A stretch of DNA of 64,000 nucleotides from Angustibacter luteus (GTDB lineage: Bacteria > Actinomycetota > Actinomycetes > Actinomycetales > Angustibacteraceae), in NCBI RefSeq assembly GCF_039541115.1, contig NZ_BAABFP010000002.1, forward strand, positions 868,001 to 932,000, written 5' to 3'. Of the stretch, positions 46,726-56,234 are shown one piece after another. A model generated the notes under the pieces. It was not told where the DNA came from. It made no database searches and saw nothing but the letters and a program-made list of their open reading frames with translations. Each line of letters opens with the position of its first letter. The first letter of the stretch is position 1. A program made the position numbers and the translations under genes.

Positions 46726-48221
46726 GTCGGCCAGTCTCTCAGGGCGGCCACGGCGCCCGGCACCGCGTCGAGCAGCCGTCCGGCGTCCAGCGGGCCGCCG
46801 GCGCTGGCCAGGGCCCCCGCCCGGCCGTGCACGGCCGCTGCCACGGCACCGGCCAGCAACGGGTCCAGCCCGGCGGCCAGCAGCGTCCCGGCCACGCCGG
46901 CGAGCACGTCCCCGGAGCCCGCGGTGGCCAGCCAGGCAGGCCCGTCGCGCTGGGTGAGCACGGGGCCGCCCCCTGCTGGGCTGCCGCCGGGTGGGACGAC
47001 GACCGTCGTCGCACCCTTCAGCAGCACGGTGGCGCCGGTCAGCCGCGCGGCAGCGCGGGCGTGCTCGAGCGGGCGGGCCTCGACGTCGGCCCGCTCGGTG
47101 GGCTCGCCGAGCCGGGTCAGGAGTCGGGCCAGCTCGCCGGCGTGCGGGGTGAGCAGGGTGGGCGCGTCCCGGCGCGGCGGGAGCAGGTCGAGCGCACCGG
47201 CGTCGACCAGGCACGGCAGGTCCGTGCCCAGGGCGTCGCGCACCCGGTCGGCCTGACCGTCGCCGGCGTCGGGGTCGAGGCCCGGACCGAGCACCCAGGC
47301 CTGCACCCGTCCGTCGCCGGGCACCACCTCGGGCCAGCGGGCGCGGACCAGCGCGGTGGGCTCGTCCGGGCCGACGTAGCGGACCATCCCGGCGCCGCTG
47401 CGCACGGCCGCGCCGGTGCACAGCACCGCGGCGCCGGTGTAGCCGCGGCCGCCGGCCACCACGCCGAGCACGCCGCGCCGGTACTTGTCGTCGCCCGCGT
47501 GCGGCCACGGCCAGGCGGCGGCCAGGTCGGCGACGTCCAGGCTGGCGACCTCGGTCGCGGTCAGGTCCGCCGGGTCCAACCCGATGTCGACCAGCTCGAC
47601 CCGGCCGGCGTGCTGCCCGGCGGGCGGTAGCAGCAGGGCGGCCTTGAGCACGCCGAACGTGACGGTGACGTCGGCGCGGACGGCACCCGACCCGACCGCA
47701 CCGGTATCCGGGTCGACCCCGCTGGGCAGGTCGACGGCGACGACGCAGGCGTCCGGTGCGGCCAGGTCCAGCAGGGCCGCGGTGGCGTCGTCCAGGCCCG
47801 GACGGCCACCGATGCCGAGGATCCCGTCGACGACCACGTCGGCCCGCCCGAGCAGGTCCCCGAACCCTGCCTCGAGCCCGCCGTCGGGCACGTCGGCCAC
47901 CCGGTGCACCCGACCACCGGCGGCCCGGAACCCGGCCAGCCCCTCCTCGTGCACGGCGCCGGCCACCAGCACGGCGTCCACCCGCGCCCCGCGGCCGCGG
48001 AGCCGGGCGCCCGCCCACAACGCGTCACCCCCGTTGGCACCGGCCCCGACGAGCAGCACCACGCGGGCGCCGTACACCCCGCCGCGGGCCGCGGAGAGCT
48101 CGCCGACGACGACCGCGGCCAGCCCGGCGGCGGCGCGCTGCATCAGCGTCCCCTCGGGGAGCAGGGACATCGCCGCCCTTTCGGCGCGGCGGACGGCCTC
48201 GACGCTGACGGCGGATCTCAC
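46722..48221 (-). CDS. nnrD: Bifunctional NAD(P)HX epimerase / dehydratase
   Basis: This metabolite-repair enzyme restores damaged (hydrated) NADH and NADPH. The 499-residue protein joins the YjeF N-terminal epimerase (VLLVGAGANGGDALWAGARL, VVDGILGIG, AVDLPSGVDPDTG) and the C-terminal ADP-dependent dehydratase (GVLGVVAGGRGYTGA, LTPHAGELARLL, TAGSGDVLAGVAGTLLA). CAGGAT lies six bases before the GTG at 48221, suggesting a promoter for the downstream alr gene too. The acpS stop is 18 bases away. Confidence 0.93.
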   Translation of the reverse strand: MRSAVSVEAVRRAERAAMSLLPEGTLMQRAAAGLAAVVVGELSAARGGVYGARVVLLVGAGANGGDALWAGARLRGRGARVDAVLVAGAVHEEGLAGFRAAGGRVHRVADVPDGGLEAGFGDLLGRADVVVDGILGIGGRPGLDDATAALLDLAAPDACVVAVDLPSGVDPDTGAVGSGAVRADVTVTFGVLKAALLLPPAGQHAGRVELVDIGLDPADLTATEVASLDVADLAAAWPWPHAGDDKYRRGVLGVVAGGRGYTGAAVLCTGAAVRSGAGMVRYVGPDEPTALVRARWPEVVPGDGRVQAWVLGPGLDPDAGDGQADRVRDALGTDLPCLVDAGALDLLPPRRDAPTLLTPHAGELARLLTRLGEPTERADVEARPLEHARAAARLTGATVLLKGATTVVVPPGGSPAGGGPVLTQRDGPAWLATAGSGDVLAGVAGTLLAAGLDPLLAGAVAAAVHGRAGALASAGGPLDAGRLLDAVPGAVAALRDWPT

Positions 48222-48239
48222 GGCCCCATCCTGGGGGGC

Positions 48240-48593
48240 TCAGGCCGACTCTGCCACCACGACCGCGCTGGCGATCCCCGCGTCGTGGGACAGCGACAGG
48301 TGCAGGTGGACGACGCCCAGCTCGTCGGCGCGGGCCGCCACGGTGCCGCTGACCTGCAGCTCCGGGCGTCCGGTCGGGTGCGAGCGGACCGTGGCGTCCA
48401 GCCAGTGCAGGCCGGCTGGGGCCCCGAGGGCCTTGGCGAGCGCCTCCTTGGCGGCGAACCGGGCGGCCAGCGAGGCGAGCGGCAGCCGTCGCTCGGACTC
48501 GGTGAACAGCCGGTCCACCAGCTTCGGTGTGCGCTCGATGGTCGCGCCGAACCTGGCGACGTCCACGACGTCGATGCCGACCCCGACGATCAC
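48240..48593 (-). CDS. acpS: Holo-[acyl-carrier-protein] synthase
   Basis: The 117-residue enzyme moves 4'-phosphopantetheine from CoA to acyl carrier proteins. The family motifs [10 protein letters not shown] (Asp for Mg) and [11 protein letters not shown] are intact, followed by HLSLSHD. CoA comes from the pathway begun by coaA nearby. The GTG is nine bases downstream of the glmS stop, so it is in the glmS transcript. Confidence 0.95.
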   Translation of the reverse strand: MIVGVGIDVVDVARFGATIERTPKLVDRLFTESERRLPLASLAARFAAKEALAKALGAPAGLHWLDATVRSHPTGRPELQVSGTVAARADELGVVHLHLSLSHDAGIASAVVVAESA

Positions 48594-48602
48594 GGCGGGC
48601 CG

Positions 48603-50459
48603 CTACTCGACCGTGACGGACTTGGCCAGGTTGCGCGGCTGGTCGACGTCCAGGCCCTTGGCCATGGCCAGCTCGCAGGCGAAGACCTGCAGCGGCACGG
48701 TCGTCACCAGCGGGGCGAGCAGGGTCGGAGTACGCGGCACCCGGATGATCGTGTCCGCGTAGGGGACGACGTCGTCGTCCCCCTCCTCGGCGATCACGAT
48801 GGTGCGCGCGCCGCGGGCCCGGATCTCCTGGATGTTGGACACCACCTTGCCGTGCACCGAGTCGCGCCCGCGGGGCGAGGGGACGACGACGAAGACCGGC
48901 AGGCCCTCCTCGATCAGCGCGATCGGTCCGTGCTTCAGCTCCCCCGCCGCGAAGCCCTCGGCGTGGATGTAGGCGAGCTCCTTGAGCTTCAGCGCACCCT
49001 CGAGCGCCACCGGGAAGCCGACGTGGCGGCCCAGGAACAGCACGACCTTGGCGCTGGCCATCTCGCGGCCGAGGGCCCGGACCGGCTCGATGCCGTCGAG
49101 CACCTGCTGGATCTGGTCCGGCACCTCGGCGAGCAGGCGGAGCAGCTCGCGCACCTCGTCCTCGTACTTGTTGCCGCGCAGCTGGGCCAGGTAGAGGCCG
49201 AGCAGGTAGCAGGCAGTGATCTGCGCCAGGAACGCCTTCGTGGACGCGACGGCGATCTCGGGCCCGGCGTGCGTGTAGATCACCGCGTCGGACTCGCGCG
49301 GGATGGTCGAGCCGTGGGTGTTGCAGATCGCCACCACCTTGGCGCCCTGCTCCCGGGCGTGCCGGACGGCCATCAACGTGTCCATCGTCTCGCCGGACTG
49401 CGAGATCGCGACGACCAGCGTCTTCTCGTTGACGACCGGGTCGCGGTAGCGGAACTCGCTGGCCAGCTCGACCTCGGTCGGCACCCGGCACCAGTGCTCG
49501 ATGGCGTACTTGGCGACCTGCCCGGCGTACGAGGCGGTGCCGCAGGCGATGACCACGATCTTGTCGACCGAGCGCAGCACGGCCTCGTCGATCCGCAGCT
49601 CGTCCAGCACGAGGTGGCCGTTGGCGTCCGTGCGTCCGAGCAGGGTGTCGGCGACGGCGCGGGGCTGCTCCTCGATCTCCTTCATCATGAAGTTCGGGTA
49701 GCCACCCTTCTCGGCGGCCGAGGCGTCCCAGTCCACGTGGTACTCGGTGGTCTGCGCCGGTGCCCCGTCGAAGCCGATCACGTCGACGGAGTCCGCAGTG
49801 ATCGTGACGACCTGGTCCTGGCCGAGCTCGATCGCCTCGCGGGTGTACTCGATGAACGCCGCGACGTCGGACCCGAGGAAGTTCGCGCCGTCCCCGCGAC
49901 CGACCACCAGCGGGGAGTTGCGGCGGGCGCCGACCACCATGCCGGGCGCGTCAGCGTGGACGGCGAGCAGCGTGAAGGCGCCCTGGAGGCGGTTGCAGAC
50001 CGTCCGCATGGCCTCGGTCAGGTCGCCGAGCTCGGTGAACGCGCGACCGACCAGGTGCGCCGCGACCTCCGTGTCCGTCTCGGACGTGAACTCCACGCCG
50101 TCCGAGGCGAGCTCGGCCTTGAGCGTGGCGAAGTTCTCGATGATCCCGTTGTGCACGAGCGCGAGGCGACCATCGGCGCTCAGGTGCGGGTGCGCGTTGG
50201 CGTCGGTGGGTCCCCCGTGGGTGGCCCAGCGGGTGTGCCCGATGCCGGTCACCCCGGACGGCAGCGGCTCGTCGGTGAGGGCCTTCTCGAGGTTGGCGAG
50301 CTTGCCGGCGCGCTTGTCGACGCTCAGCGTGCCGCCGGCCTCGATGACGATGCCTGCGGAGTCGTACCCGCGGTACTCCATCCGACGCAGACCTTCGAGG
50401 ACGACGTCCAGCGCATCGGTTCCGTCTAGGGGGCCGGTGTACCCGACGATTCCACACAT
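48603..50459 (-). CDS. glmS: Glutamine-fructose-6-phosphate aminotransferase
   Basis: GlmS makes glucosamine-6-phosphate, the first step to UDP-GlcNAc, and feeds glmM encoded 3 kb away. The 618-residue protein has Cys2 as nucleophile (MCGIVGY), GHTRWATHG, two SIS domains ([36 protein letters not shown]) and the C-terminal [19 protein letters not shown] lies seven bases before the ATG; only 25 bases separate it from the divergent coaA start. There is no space for a glmS ribozyme. Confidence 0.97.
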   Translation of the reverse strand: MCGIVGYTGPLDGTDALDVVLEGLRRMEYRGYDSAGIVIEAGGTLSVDKRAGKLANLEKALTDEPLPSGVTGIGHTRWATHGGPTDANAHPHLSADGRLALVHNGIIENFATLKAELASDGVEFTSETDTEVAAHLVGRAFTELGDLTEAMRTVCNRLQGAFTLLAVHADAPGMVVGARRNSPLVVGRGDGANFLGSDVAAFIEYTREAIELGQDQVVTITADSVDVIGFDGAPAQTTEYHVDWDASAAEKGGYPNFMMKEIEEQPRAVADTLLGRTDANGHLVLDELRIDEAVLRSVDKIVVIACGTASYAGQVAKYAIEHWCRVPTEVELASEFRYRDPVVNEKTLVVAISQSGETMDTLMAVRHAREQGAKVVAICNTHGSTIPRESDAVIYTHAGPEIAVASTKAFLAQITACYLLGLYLAQLRGNKYEDEVRELLRLLAEVPDQIQQVLDGIEPVRALGREMASAKVVLFLGRHVGFPVALEGALKLKELAYIHAEGFAAGELKHGPIALIEEGLPVFVVVPSPRGRDSVHGKVVSNIQEIRARGARTIVIAEEGDDDVVPYADTIIRVPRTPTLLAPLVTTVPLQVFACELAMAKGLDVDQPRNLAKSVTVE

Positions 50460-50463
50460 GCCC

Positions 50464-50479
50464 GCAAGGGTAGCCTTGC
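50464..50479. promoter_or_regulatory. Shared divergent promoter core between glmS and coaA
   Basis: The 25-base gap holds the palindrome GCAAGG-gtag-CCTTGC. Read leftward, TACCCT (50472-50467) stands seven bases before the glmS ATG. Read rightward, TAGCCT (50471-50476) stands eight bases before the coaA GTG. The two -10-like boxes share the central TA step. Both messages would be leaderless. Confidence 0.45.
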
Positions 50480-50484
50480 CCGCC

Positions 50485-51441
50485 GTGGCCACCGGCAACG
50501 GCGCCAGCCTGCCCACCCCGTACGTCGAGCTCGACCGTGCGGCGTGGGCCGAGCTCCGCGCCCAGACCCCGCTGACCCTCAGCGCGCCCGAGCTCGAGCG
50601 GCTGCAGGGTCTGGGCGACCGCGTCGACCTGGCGGAGGTCGAGGAGGTCTACCTGCCGTTGTCCCGCCTGCTCAACCTGTACGTCGGGGCCGCGGCTCAG
50701 CTGCACGGGGTGACCCGCGACTTCCTGGGCGAGCGGCACGACCGGGTGCCCTTCGTGATCGGCGTCGCCGGCTCCGTGGCGGTGGGCAAGTCGACCACCG
50801 CCCGCATCCTGCGCGACCTGCTCGCGGCCTGGCCGGACACCCCGTCCGTCGAGCTGGTCACCACGGATGGCTTCCTGCTGCCGAACGCGGAGCTCGAGCG
50901 GCGGGGGTTGTTGCAGCGCAAGGGGTTCCCGGAGTCCTACGACCGGCGAGCGCTGCTGCGGTTCGTGGCCGGCGTGAAGTCCGGCCGGGCCGAGGTCGCC
51001 GCCCCGGTGTACTCGCACCTGACGTACGACATCGTGCCCGGCGAGCAGGTGGTCGTGCACCGGCCGGACGTGCTGATCGTCGAGGGGCTGAACGTGCTGC
51101 AGCCGCCCCGGCTGGACGCCCAGGGGCGTTCCGGGCTGGCGGTGAGCGACTTCTTCGACTTCTCCGTCTACGTGGACGCCAAGACCGAGGACGTGCGCGA
51201 GTGGTACGTCCAGCGGTTCCTGCGGCTGCGGGCGACCGCGTTCGCGGACCCGTCGTCGTACTTCCACCGGTACGCCGCGCTCAGCGACGACGAGGCCGTG
51301 GCGACCGCCCGCGACATCTGGGCGCGGATCAACGAGCGCAACCTGGTCGAGAACATCCGACCCACCCGCGGTCGGGCCACCCTGGTGCTGACGAAGGGTC
51401 CGGACCACGCCGTGACCCGGATCCGGCTGCGCAAGCCCTGA
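50485..51441 (+). CDS. coaA: Type I pantothenate kinase
   Basis: CoaA phosphorylates pantothenate, the committed step to CoA. The 318-residue P-loop kinase has [43 protein letters not shown] and the [11 protein letters not shown] stretch of the type I family. GTG 50485 gives [21 protein letters not shown]. It converges with the double-GNAT gene, with a single base between the stop codons. Confidence 0.96.
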   Translation: MATGNGASLPTPYVELDRAAWAELRAQTPLTLSAPELERLQGLGDRVDLAEVEEVYLPLSRLLNLYVGAAAQLHGVTRDFLGERHDRVPFVIGVAGSVAVGKSTTARILRDLLAAWPDTPSVELVTTDGFLLPNAELERRGLLQRKGFPESYDRRALLRFVAGVKSGRAEVAAPVYSHLTYDIVPGEQVVVHRPDVLIVEGLNVLQPPRLDAQGRSGLAVSDFFDFSVYVDAKTEDVREWYVQRFLRLRATAFADPSSYFHRYAALSDDEAVATARDIWARINERNLVENIRPTRGRATLVLTKGPDHAVTRIRLRKP

Positions 51442-51442
51442 G

Positions 51443-52504
51443 TCAGGTGAGCGTCTTCTGCCACTCGGTGTTGACGCCGATCGGCGCGAAGCCCAGCTCG
51501 CGGTTGACCCGCAGCATCGGCGCGTTGACGTCGGCGTTCCAGGTCACCACCCGCGCGACGGCGGGCATGCGGTCCCGCAGCGCACGCAGGTTCGCGGCCT
51601 TGACCAGCTGGCCGAGCCGATGGCCCCGGTGCTCGGACAGCACCAGCGTGTCCCACTGGTAGGCGACGTCCGGGGTGTGCTCGGCCACGGCCATCGCGGT
51701 GAACGCGACCGCCTGGCCGCTGGCGCGGTGCACCGCCACCGTCTCGACGACGTGCCGGCCCATCGCCCGGGCGACCCGGAACGTCTCCCGAACCCGCTCG
51801 GCGTCCCAGACCTCCTCCTCCACGTCGACCTCACCCATCGGCGCGTCGGTGGCCATCCGCTCGGACAGGTGGGCGCGTTGGTCGACCCACGCGTCCGGGA
51901 CGTCGTCCCACCAGGTCAGCAGGTCGTACTCGGTGGCGTGCCGCGCCCCCTCGGCCTCGAGGCCGGCCAGCAGGGGGTCGAGGTCGCCGTCCGGCAGGTC
52001 GAGGTCGTAGCGGGTGGTGACCAGGGCCGGGGCGTACCCGTGCCGGGGCGCGAACGAGTACGCCGCAGCATCCGGGTTCGGGGCGAGGTCGGACTCCAGG
52101 CAGAGCGTCCGGCGTCCGGCCTCGACGGCCCGGCGCTCCAGCTCGGTGAGCAGCGCGCGGCCGATCCCCTGCCGCCGCCACCGCGGGTGCACGCTGAGGA
52201 ACAGCGCCGCGAAGTGCGTGTTGTCCAGCAGGGGGAGGTGGATGGCCGCCTCGCCGACCACCTGGCCACCAGCGCCCAGCCCGACCCCGCCATCGGTCGG
52301 CGCCACCGCGGCGAGCCGGTGGATGCGACGGGTGGTCACCTCGCGTTGCATCTCGCGGACCTCGTCGATCGAGTAGACGGTGTGCCGGTCGCCGAACTCC
52401 GCCCGCGCACTGGCCATGCCGACGGCGACCCAGCCCTCCAGGAGCGCCACCGAGACGGCGTCCTCGGCCAGGGGGTCGAGCTCGACGATGCGCACGTCAC
52501 TCAT
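51443..52504 (-). CDS. Tandem GNAT-domain N-acetyltransferase
   Basis: The 353-residue protein holds two GNAT folds. The first has LSVHPRWRRQGIGRALLTEL (motif A, about residues 102-121). The second has VLSEHRGHRLGQLVKAAN and the ending TWNADVNAPMLRVNRELGF. The layout resembles double-GNAT proteins such as mycothiol synthase, but length and motifs differ, so I do not call it MshD. Substrate unknown. ATG 52504 was chosen. It is divergent from the DUF389 gene. Confidence 0.8.
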   Translation of the reverse strand: MSDVRIVELDPLAEDAVSVALLEGWVAVGMASARAEFGDRHTVYSIDEVREMQREVTTRRIHRLAAVAPTDGGVGLGAGGQVVGEAAIHLPLLDNTHFAALFLSVHPRWRRQGIGRALLTELERRAVEAGRRTLCLESDLAPNPDAAAYSFAPRHGYAPALVTTRYDLDLPDGDLDPLLAGLEAEGARHATEYDLLTWWDDVPDAWVDQRAHLSERMATDAPMGEVDVEEEVWDAERVRETFRVARAMGRHVVETVAVHRASGQAVAFTAMAVAEHTPDVAYQWDTLVLSEHRGHRLGQLVKAANLRALRDRMPAVARVVTWNADVNAPMLRVNRELGFAPIGVNTEWQKTLT

Positions 52505-52580
52505 GGCCCCGACCCTGCCAGCCGCCGCGACCGGGTCGCACCCGAATATCCGTCTCGCGCCGGTGCGGCAGGATGGGCCC

Positions 52581-53555
52581 GTGCTGCAGCTCCGGCTCGT
52601 CGTCCCGTCCGCCGTCCGCGAGCCCGTCGAGCGGTTCCTGCTCGACGACCCCCGCGTCGTGAACCTGGTCGTCATCGCGGACGCCGCCCTCGACCCGCCG
52701 GGGGACGCCGTCAGCTGCGACGTGGCCCGCGAGGGCGCCAGCGACATCATCGCCCGGCTGCGCGAGCTCGGCCTGGACGACGGCGGCACCGTGGCGATCC
52801 AGGACATCGTCGCCTCGCCCTCGCGGGCCGCCCGGCGGGCCGAGCGGGCCGCCCCCGGCAATCCGGACGACGGCGTGGTCTGGGACATCGTCACGGACAC
52901 CGCGTTCGAGCAGGTGCGCCCGTCGTGGACCTTCTACGCCTTCCTCACCCTCGCCACCATGATCGCGTCCATCGCCGTCATCGAGGATTCGTCCATCCTC
53001 GTGGTGGGCGCCATGGTGGTCGGTCCGGAGTACGGCGCCGTCTCGGGTGTCGCGCTCGGGCTCGCCATGCTCCACCGGCACCTCATCGGCGGCGGCGCCC
53101 GGCTCCTGCTCTTCGGGTTCACCTTCGCCATCCTGGTCACGGCGGCGTTCGCGCTGGTCTGGGCCGCGCTGGGCTGGATCGACGGCGACACGCTGTCCGC
53201 GCCGCGCCCGCAGACGGGCTTCATCTGGCGCCCCGACCACTGGTCGATCGTCGTCGCCGTCCTGGCCGGGATCGCCGGCACGCTGTCCCTGACCGCCGGC
53301 CGCACCGCGGTCCTGGTCGGGGTCTTCATCTCGGTCACCACGGTGCCGGCAGCCGGGAACCTGGCCCTGGCGCTGGCCCTGGCCGACCCGTCCGAGCTGC
53401 GCGGATCGGCCGAGCAGCTGCTGATCAACCTGGTCGGGATGATCGCCGCCGGCACGATCGTGCTGGTGCTGCAGCGGTGGGTGTGGCGGCGCTGGGGTCG
53501 GCTGGTGCGGTTCAACGCGCGAGGCAGGCTGACCAGACCGGGCGGTGGCTCCTAG
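52581..53555 (+). CDS. DUF389 membrane protein
   Basis: The 324-residue protein has a soluble N-terminal domain ([20 protein letters not shown], residues 1-110) and about six membrane segments with the family core [31 protein letters not shown]389 proteins have no proven function. CAGGAT stands six bases before the GTG at 52581. The stop codon overlaps the glmM stop by four bases on the opposite strand. Confidence 0.85.
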   Translation: MLQLRLVVPSAVREPVERFLLDDPRVVNLVVIADAALDPPGDAVSCDVAREGASDIIARLRELGLDDGGTVAIQDIVASPSRAARRAERAAPGNPDDGVVWDIVTDTAFEQVRPSWTFYAFLTLATMIASIAVIEDSSILVVGAMVVGPEYGAVSGVALGLAMLHRHLIGGGARLLLFGFTFAILVTAAFALVWAALGWIDGDTLSAPRPQTGFIWRPDHWSIVVAVLAGIAGTLSLTAGRTAVLVGVFISVTTVPAAGNLALALALADPSELRGSAEQLLINLVGMIAAGTIVLVLQRWVWRRWGRLVRFNARGRLTRPGGGS

Positions 53556-54898
53556 AGGGCCAGGTGCTCCCGGACCACCACGGCCAGCCGGTCGGCGACG
53601 TCCTGGGCCTGCTCGGCCTCCGGCGCCTCGACCATCACCCGCACCAGCGGCTCGGTGCCGGACGGACGCAGCAGGACCCGACCCCGGCCGGCCAGCTCGG
53701 ACTCGGCCGCCGCGACCGCGGCGAGGACGTCGACGTGGTCCGTCGCCCGCGCCTTGTCGACGTCTGCGACGTTGATCATCACCTGCGGGAGCCGCTCCAT
53801 GACGCCCGCCAGATCGGCCAACGAACGCCCCGACTCCGCCACCCGGGAGGCCAGCAACATGGCCGTGAGCAGGCCGTCCCCGGTGGTCCCGTGCTCGGTG
53901 AGGATGACGTGGCCGGACTGCTCGCCGCCGAGCGAGAAGTCGCCACTGCGCATCCGCTCGAGAACGTAGCGGTCGCCCACGGCGGTCTGCTCGACGGTGA
54001 TGCCCTCGCGCTCCATCGCCAGCAGCAGGCCGAGGTTGCTCATCACGGTCGCGACGAGCGTGTCTGCCCGCAGCTGCCCACGCTCGCGCAGGGCCAGGGC
54101 GAGCACGGCCATGATCTGGTCACCGTCCACGAGGTGACCGGCCGCGTCCACCGCCAGGCAGCGGTCGGCGTCGCCGTCCAGCGCGACCCCGAGATCGGCG
54201 CCCAGCGCCACGACCGCGGCCTGCAGGTTCCCCAGGTGCGTCGACCCGTACCCGTCGTTGATGTTCAGCCCGTCGGGCTCGCCACCGATCACGTCCACCT
54301 GGGCGCCGGCGTCGCGCAGCAGGCGCGGCGCGACCTCGCTCGCGGCGCCGTGCGCGCAGTCGACCACGACGTGCACGCCGTCCAGCCGGTGCGGCAGGAC
54401 GGACAGCAGGTGGGCGACGTACTCGCGCGCGGCGACGTCGTCGCGGCGCACCCGGCCCACGGCGGCGCCGGTCGGACGCTCCCACGGCTCGCCGCGGCGC
54501 TGCTCGATCGCGTCCTCGATGACGTCGTCGAGCTTGTGGCCGCCGCGCGCGAAGAACTTGATGCCGTTGTCGGGCATCGCGTTGTGCGAGGCGGACAGCA
54601 TGACGCCCAGGTCGGCCTTGCGGGCAGCCGTCAGGTAGGCGACGGCCGGGGTGGGCAGCACCCCGACGTCCAGGACGTCGATCCCGGCGCTGGCCAGGCC
54701 GGCGACCACGGCCGCGGACAGGAACTCGCCGGACGCCCGCGGGTCGCGGCCGACCACGGCGAACGGGCGGTGGCCGGCGAAGGCCCCGGCATCAGCCAGG
54801 ACGTGCGCGGCGGCGACCGACAGGTCGAGCGCCAGCTCAGCCGTCACATCGCGGTTGGCGAGCCCACGAACGCCGTCGGTACCGAACAGTCGAGCCAC
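53552..54898 (-). CDS. glmM: Phosphoglucosamine mutase
   Basis: GlmM turns glucosamine-6-phosphate into glucosamine-1-phosphate for UDP-GlcNAc. The 448-residue protein begins LFGTDGVRG, has [12 protein letters not shown], the phosphoserine loop [15 protein letters not shown], metal loop DGDADRC and sugar loop GGEQSGH. Length is normal. The GTG start is at 54898; it lies downstream of the rplM-rpsI operon but a terminator separates them. Confidence 0.97.
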   Translation of the reverse strand: MARLFGTDGVRGLANRDVTAELALDLSVAAAHVLADAGAFAGHRPFAVVGRDPRASGEFLSAAVVAGLASAGIDVLDVGVLPTPAVAYLTAARKADLGVMLSASHNAMPDNGIKFFARGGHKLDDVIEDAIEQRRGEPWERPTGAAVGRVRRDDVAAREYVAHLLSVLPHRLDGVHVVVDCAHGAASEVAPRLLRDAGAQVDVIGGEPDGLNINDGYGSTHLGNLQAAVVALGADLGVALDGDADRCLAVDAAGHLVDGDQIMAVLALALRERGQLRADTLVATVMSNLGLLLAMEREGITVEQTAVGDRYVLERMRSGDFSLGGEQSGHVILTEHGTTGDGLLTAMLLASRVAESGRSLADLAGVMERLPQVMINVADVDKARATDHVDVLAAVAAAESELAGRGRVLLRPSGTEPLVRVMVEAPEAEQAQDVADRLAVVVREHLAL

Positions 54899-54930
54899 AG
54901 GGGGGACCTCTCGTCAGACGCCAGGACCAA

Positions 54931-54972
54931 CGACGACGGCCCCGGGGAACGGTACCCCCGAGGCCGTCGTCG
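54931..54972 (-). terminator. Terminator of the rplM-rpsI operon
   Basis: Arms 54931-54941 and 54962-54972 pair over 11 bases (CGACGACGGCC). After one mismatch, five more pairs extend the stem (54943-54947 with 54956-54960). It lies 38 bases after the rpsI stop. No T-tract is visible, as elsewhere in this genome. Confidence 0.75.
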
Positions 54973-55010
54973 AGCACGCTGCGCGGTCTGAGCCGGCAGC
55001 GGGCGCAAGA

Positions 55011-55499
55011 TCAGCGCTTGCTGTACTGCGGAGCCTTGCGGGCCTTCTTGAGACCGGCCTTCTTGCGCTCGATGGCGCGCGGGTCGCGGGTCAGGAAGCC
55101 GGCCTTCTTCAGCGCCGGGCGGTTCGCCTCTTCGTCGACGGCGTTCAGCGAGCGGGCGATGCCGAGACGCACCGCGCCGGCCTGACCGCTGGGGCCGCCG
55201 CCGTGCACGCGGGCGATGACGTCGTAGGAGCCGTCCAGCTCGAGCACCTTGAAGGGCTCGTTGACGATCTGCTGGTGGACCTTGTTGGGGAAGTAGTTGG
55301 CCAGCTCGCGGCCGTTGATGGTCCAGCGACCGGTGCCCGGAACGATCCGGATGCGGGCGACAGCCTCCTTGCGGCGGCCGGTGGCCGCGGCAGGGGACGT
55401 GACCACGACACGACGCGCGGGCGCCTCGGTGGACTCGCTGGTGTAGCTGCTCGGCGCGTCCTCTGCGTCGAGCTCGACCTCGGTGGTGGACTCAGCCAC
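55011..55499 (-). CDS. rpsI: 30S ribosomal protein S9
   Basis: The 162-residue protein has a variable acidic N-terminal extension (residues 1-35), [52 protein letters not shown] and the basic C-terminus [12 protein letters not shown], whose last residues touch P-site tRNA. The GTG has an AGGAG-type site upstream. It follows rplM by 48 bases, the universal L13-S9 pair. Confidence 0.97.
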   Translation of the reverse strand: MAESTTEVELDAEDAPSSYTSESTEAPARRVVVTSPAAATGRRKEAVARIRIVPGTGRWTINGRELANYFPNKVHQQIVNEPFKVLELDGSYDVIARVHGGGPSGQAGAVRLGIARSLNAVDEEANRPALKKAGFLTRDPRAIERKKAGLKKARKAPQYSKR

Positions 55500-55547
55500 G
55501 GTTCTCCTCGAACTCCTGATAGGTGCTGCTGGTGACTCGGCCGTGGC

Positions 55548-55991
55548 TTACTGCGCGACCTGGGTGATCTCGAACGGCTGGGGGTTCTGCGCGCGGTGCG
55601 GGTGCTCCGGGCCGGCGTAGACCTTCAGCTTGCCGAGCTGGGCGGCGGCCAGAGAGTTCTTCGGCAGCATGCCCTTGACGGCCTTCTCGACCGCCTTGGT
55701 GGGGAACTTCTCGAGCATCTCGACGTACGTGCGCGAGCGCAGACCACCCGGGTAGCCGGAGTGGCGGTACGCCTTCTTCTGCTCGAGCTTGGCGCCGGTC
55801 AGCGCGACCTTCTCGGCGTTGATGATGACGACGAAGTCGCCGGTGTCCACGTGCGGCGCGAAGGTGGGCTTGTGCTTGCCCCGCAGGAGCACGGCGACCT
55901 GGCTGGCGAGCCGGCCGAGCACGATGTCAGTGGCGTCGATGACGTGCCACTGGCGGTCGACCTCGCCGGGCTTCGGGGTGTAGGTACGCAC
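55548..55991 (-). CDS. rplM: 50S ribosomal protein L13
   Basis: The 147-residue protein starts [20 protein letters not shown] and has [22 protein letters not shown] and [11 protein letters not shown] chose the GTG at 55991 because it gives the usual actinobacterial length and N-terminus and has GAAGG eight bases upstream. A GTG at 56015 would add eight residues. It is the first gene of the operon. Confidence 0.95.
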   Translation of the reverse strand: MRTYTPKPGEVDRQWHVIDATDIVLGRLASQVAVLLRGKHKPTFAPHVDTGDFVVIINAEKVALTGAKLEQKKAYRHSGYPGGLRSRTYVEMLEKFPTKAVEKAVKGMLPKNSLAAAQLGKLKVYAGPEHPHRAQNPQPFEITQVAQ

Positions 55992-56162
55992 GGTCGTAGC
56001 CTTCGTTCTCGTCACAGATGGTCAGGCGCCGAGTGGTGGCGCCCGCTGGCATTGGTGTCGCGCTCGCGGCGCCGCCCCTGTTCAGGGGCACACCGGACAC
56101 GCACGACGACGTCCCAGGGTACCCGGCCTGCCCGGTGAGGGTCAAAACGCGCCCCTCCCCCC

Positions 56163-56222
56163 GTGATCATGCACGTTCGCCCCGCGCCCGCCGGGGGTGG
56201 CGGGGCGAACGTGCATGATCAC
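56163..56222. repeat. Intergenic palindrome family B, copy 3
   Basis: Perfect 23-base arms (56163-56185 and 56200-56222) surround 14 GC-rich bases, with TGATCA outward and the C-run inward as in copy 1. It stands between the pullulanase stop (56235) and rplM, 243 bases apart. It might end the long pullulanase message, but the same sequence in divergent regions argues for a repeat family. The stretch 55992-56162 shows no other clear feature. Confidence 0.8.
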
Positions 56223-56234
56223 CAGGGTTGGGGG

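Noticed and set aside
50460-50484. glmS ribozyme
   Set aside because: The ribozyme needs well over 100 bases upstream of glmS; only 25 bases exist before coaA.
51443-52504. Mycothiol synthase MshD
   Set aside because: Two GNAT domains fit, but the length and the motif pattern of the second domain do not match MshD as I know it.
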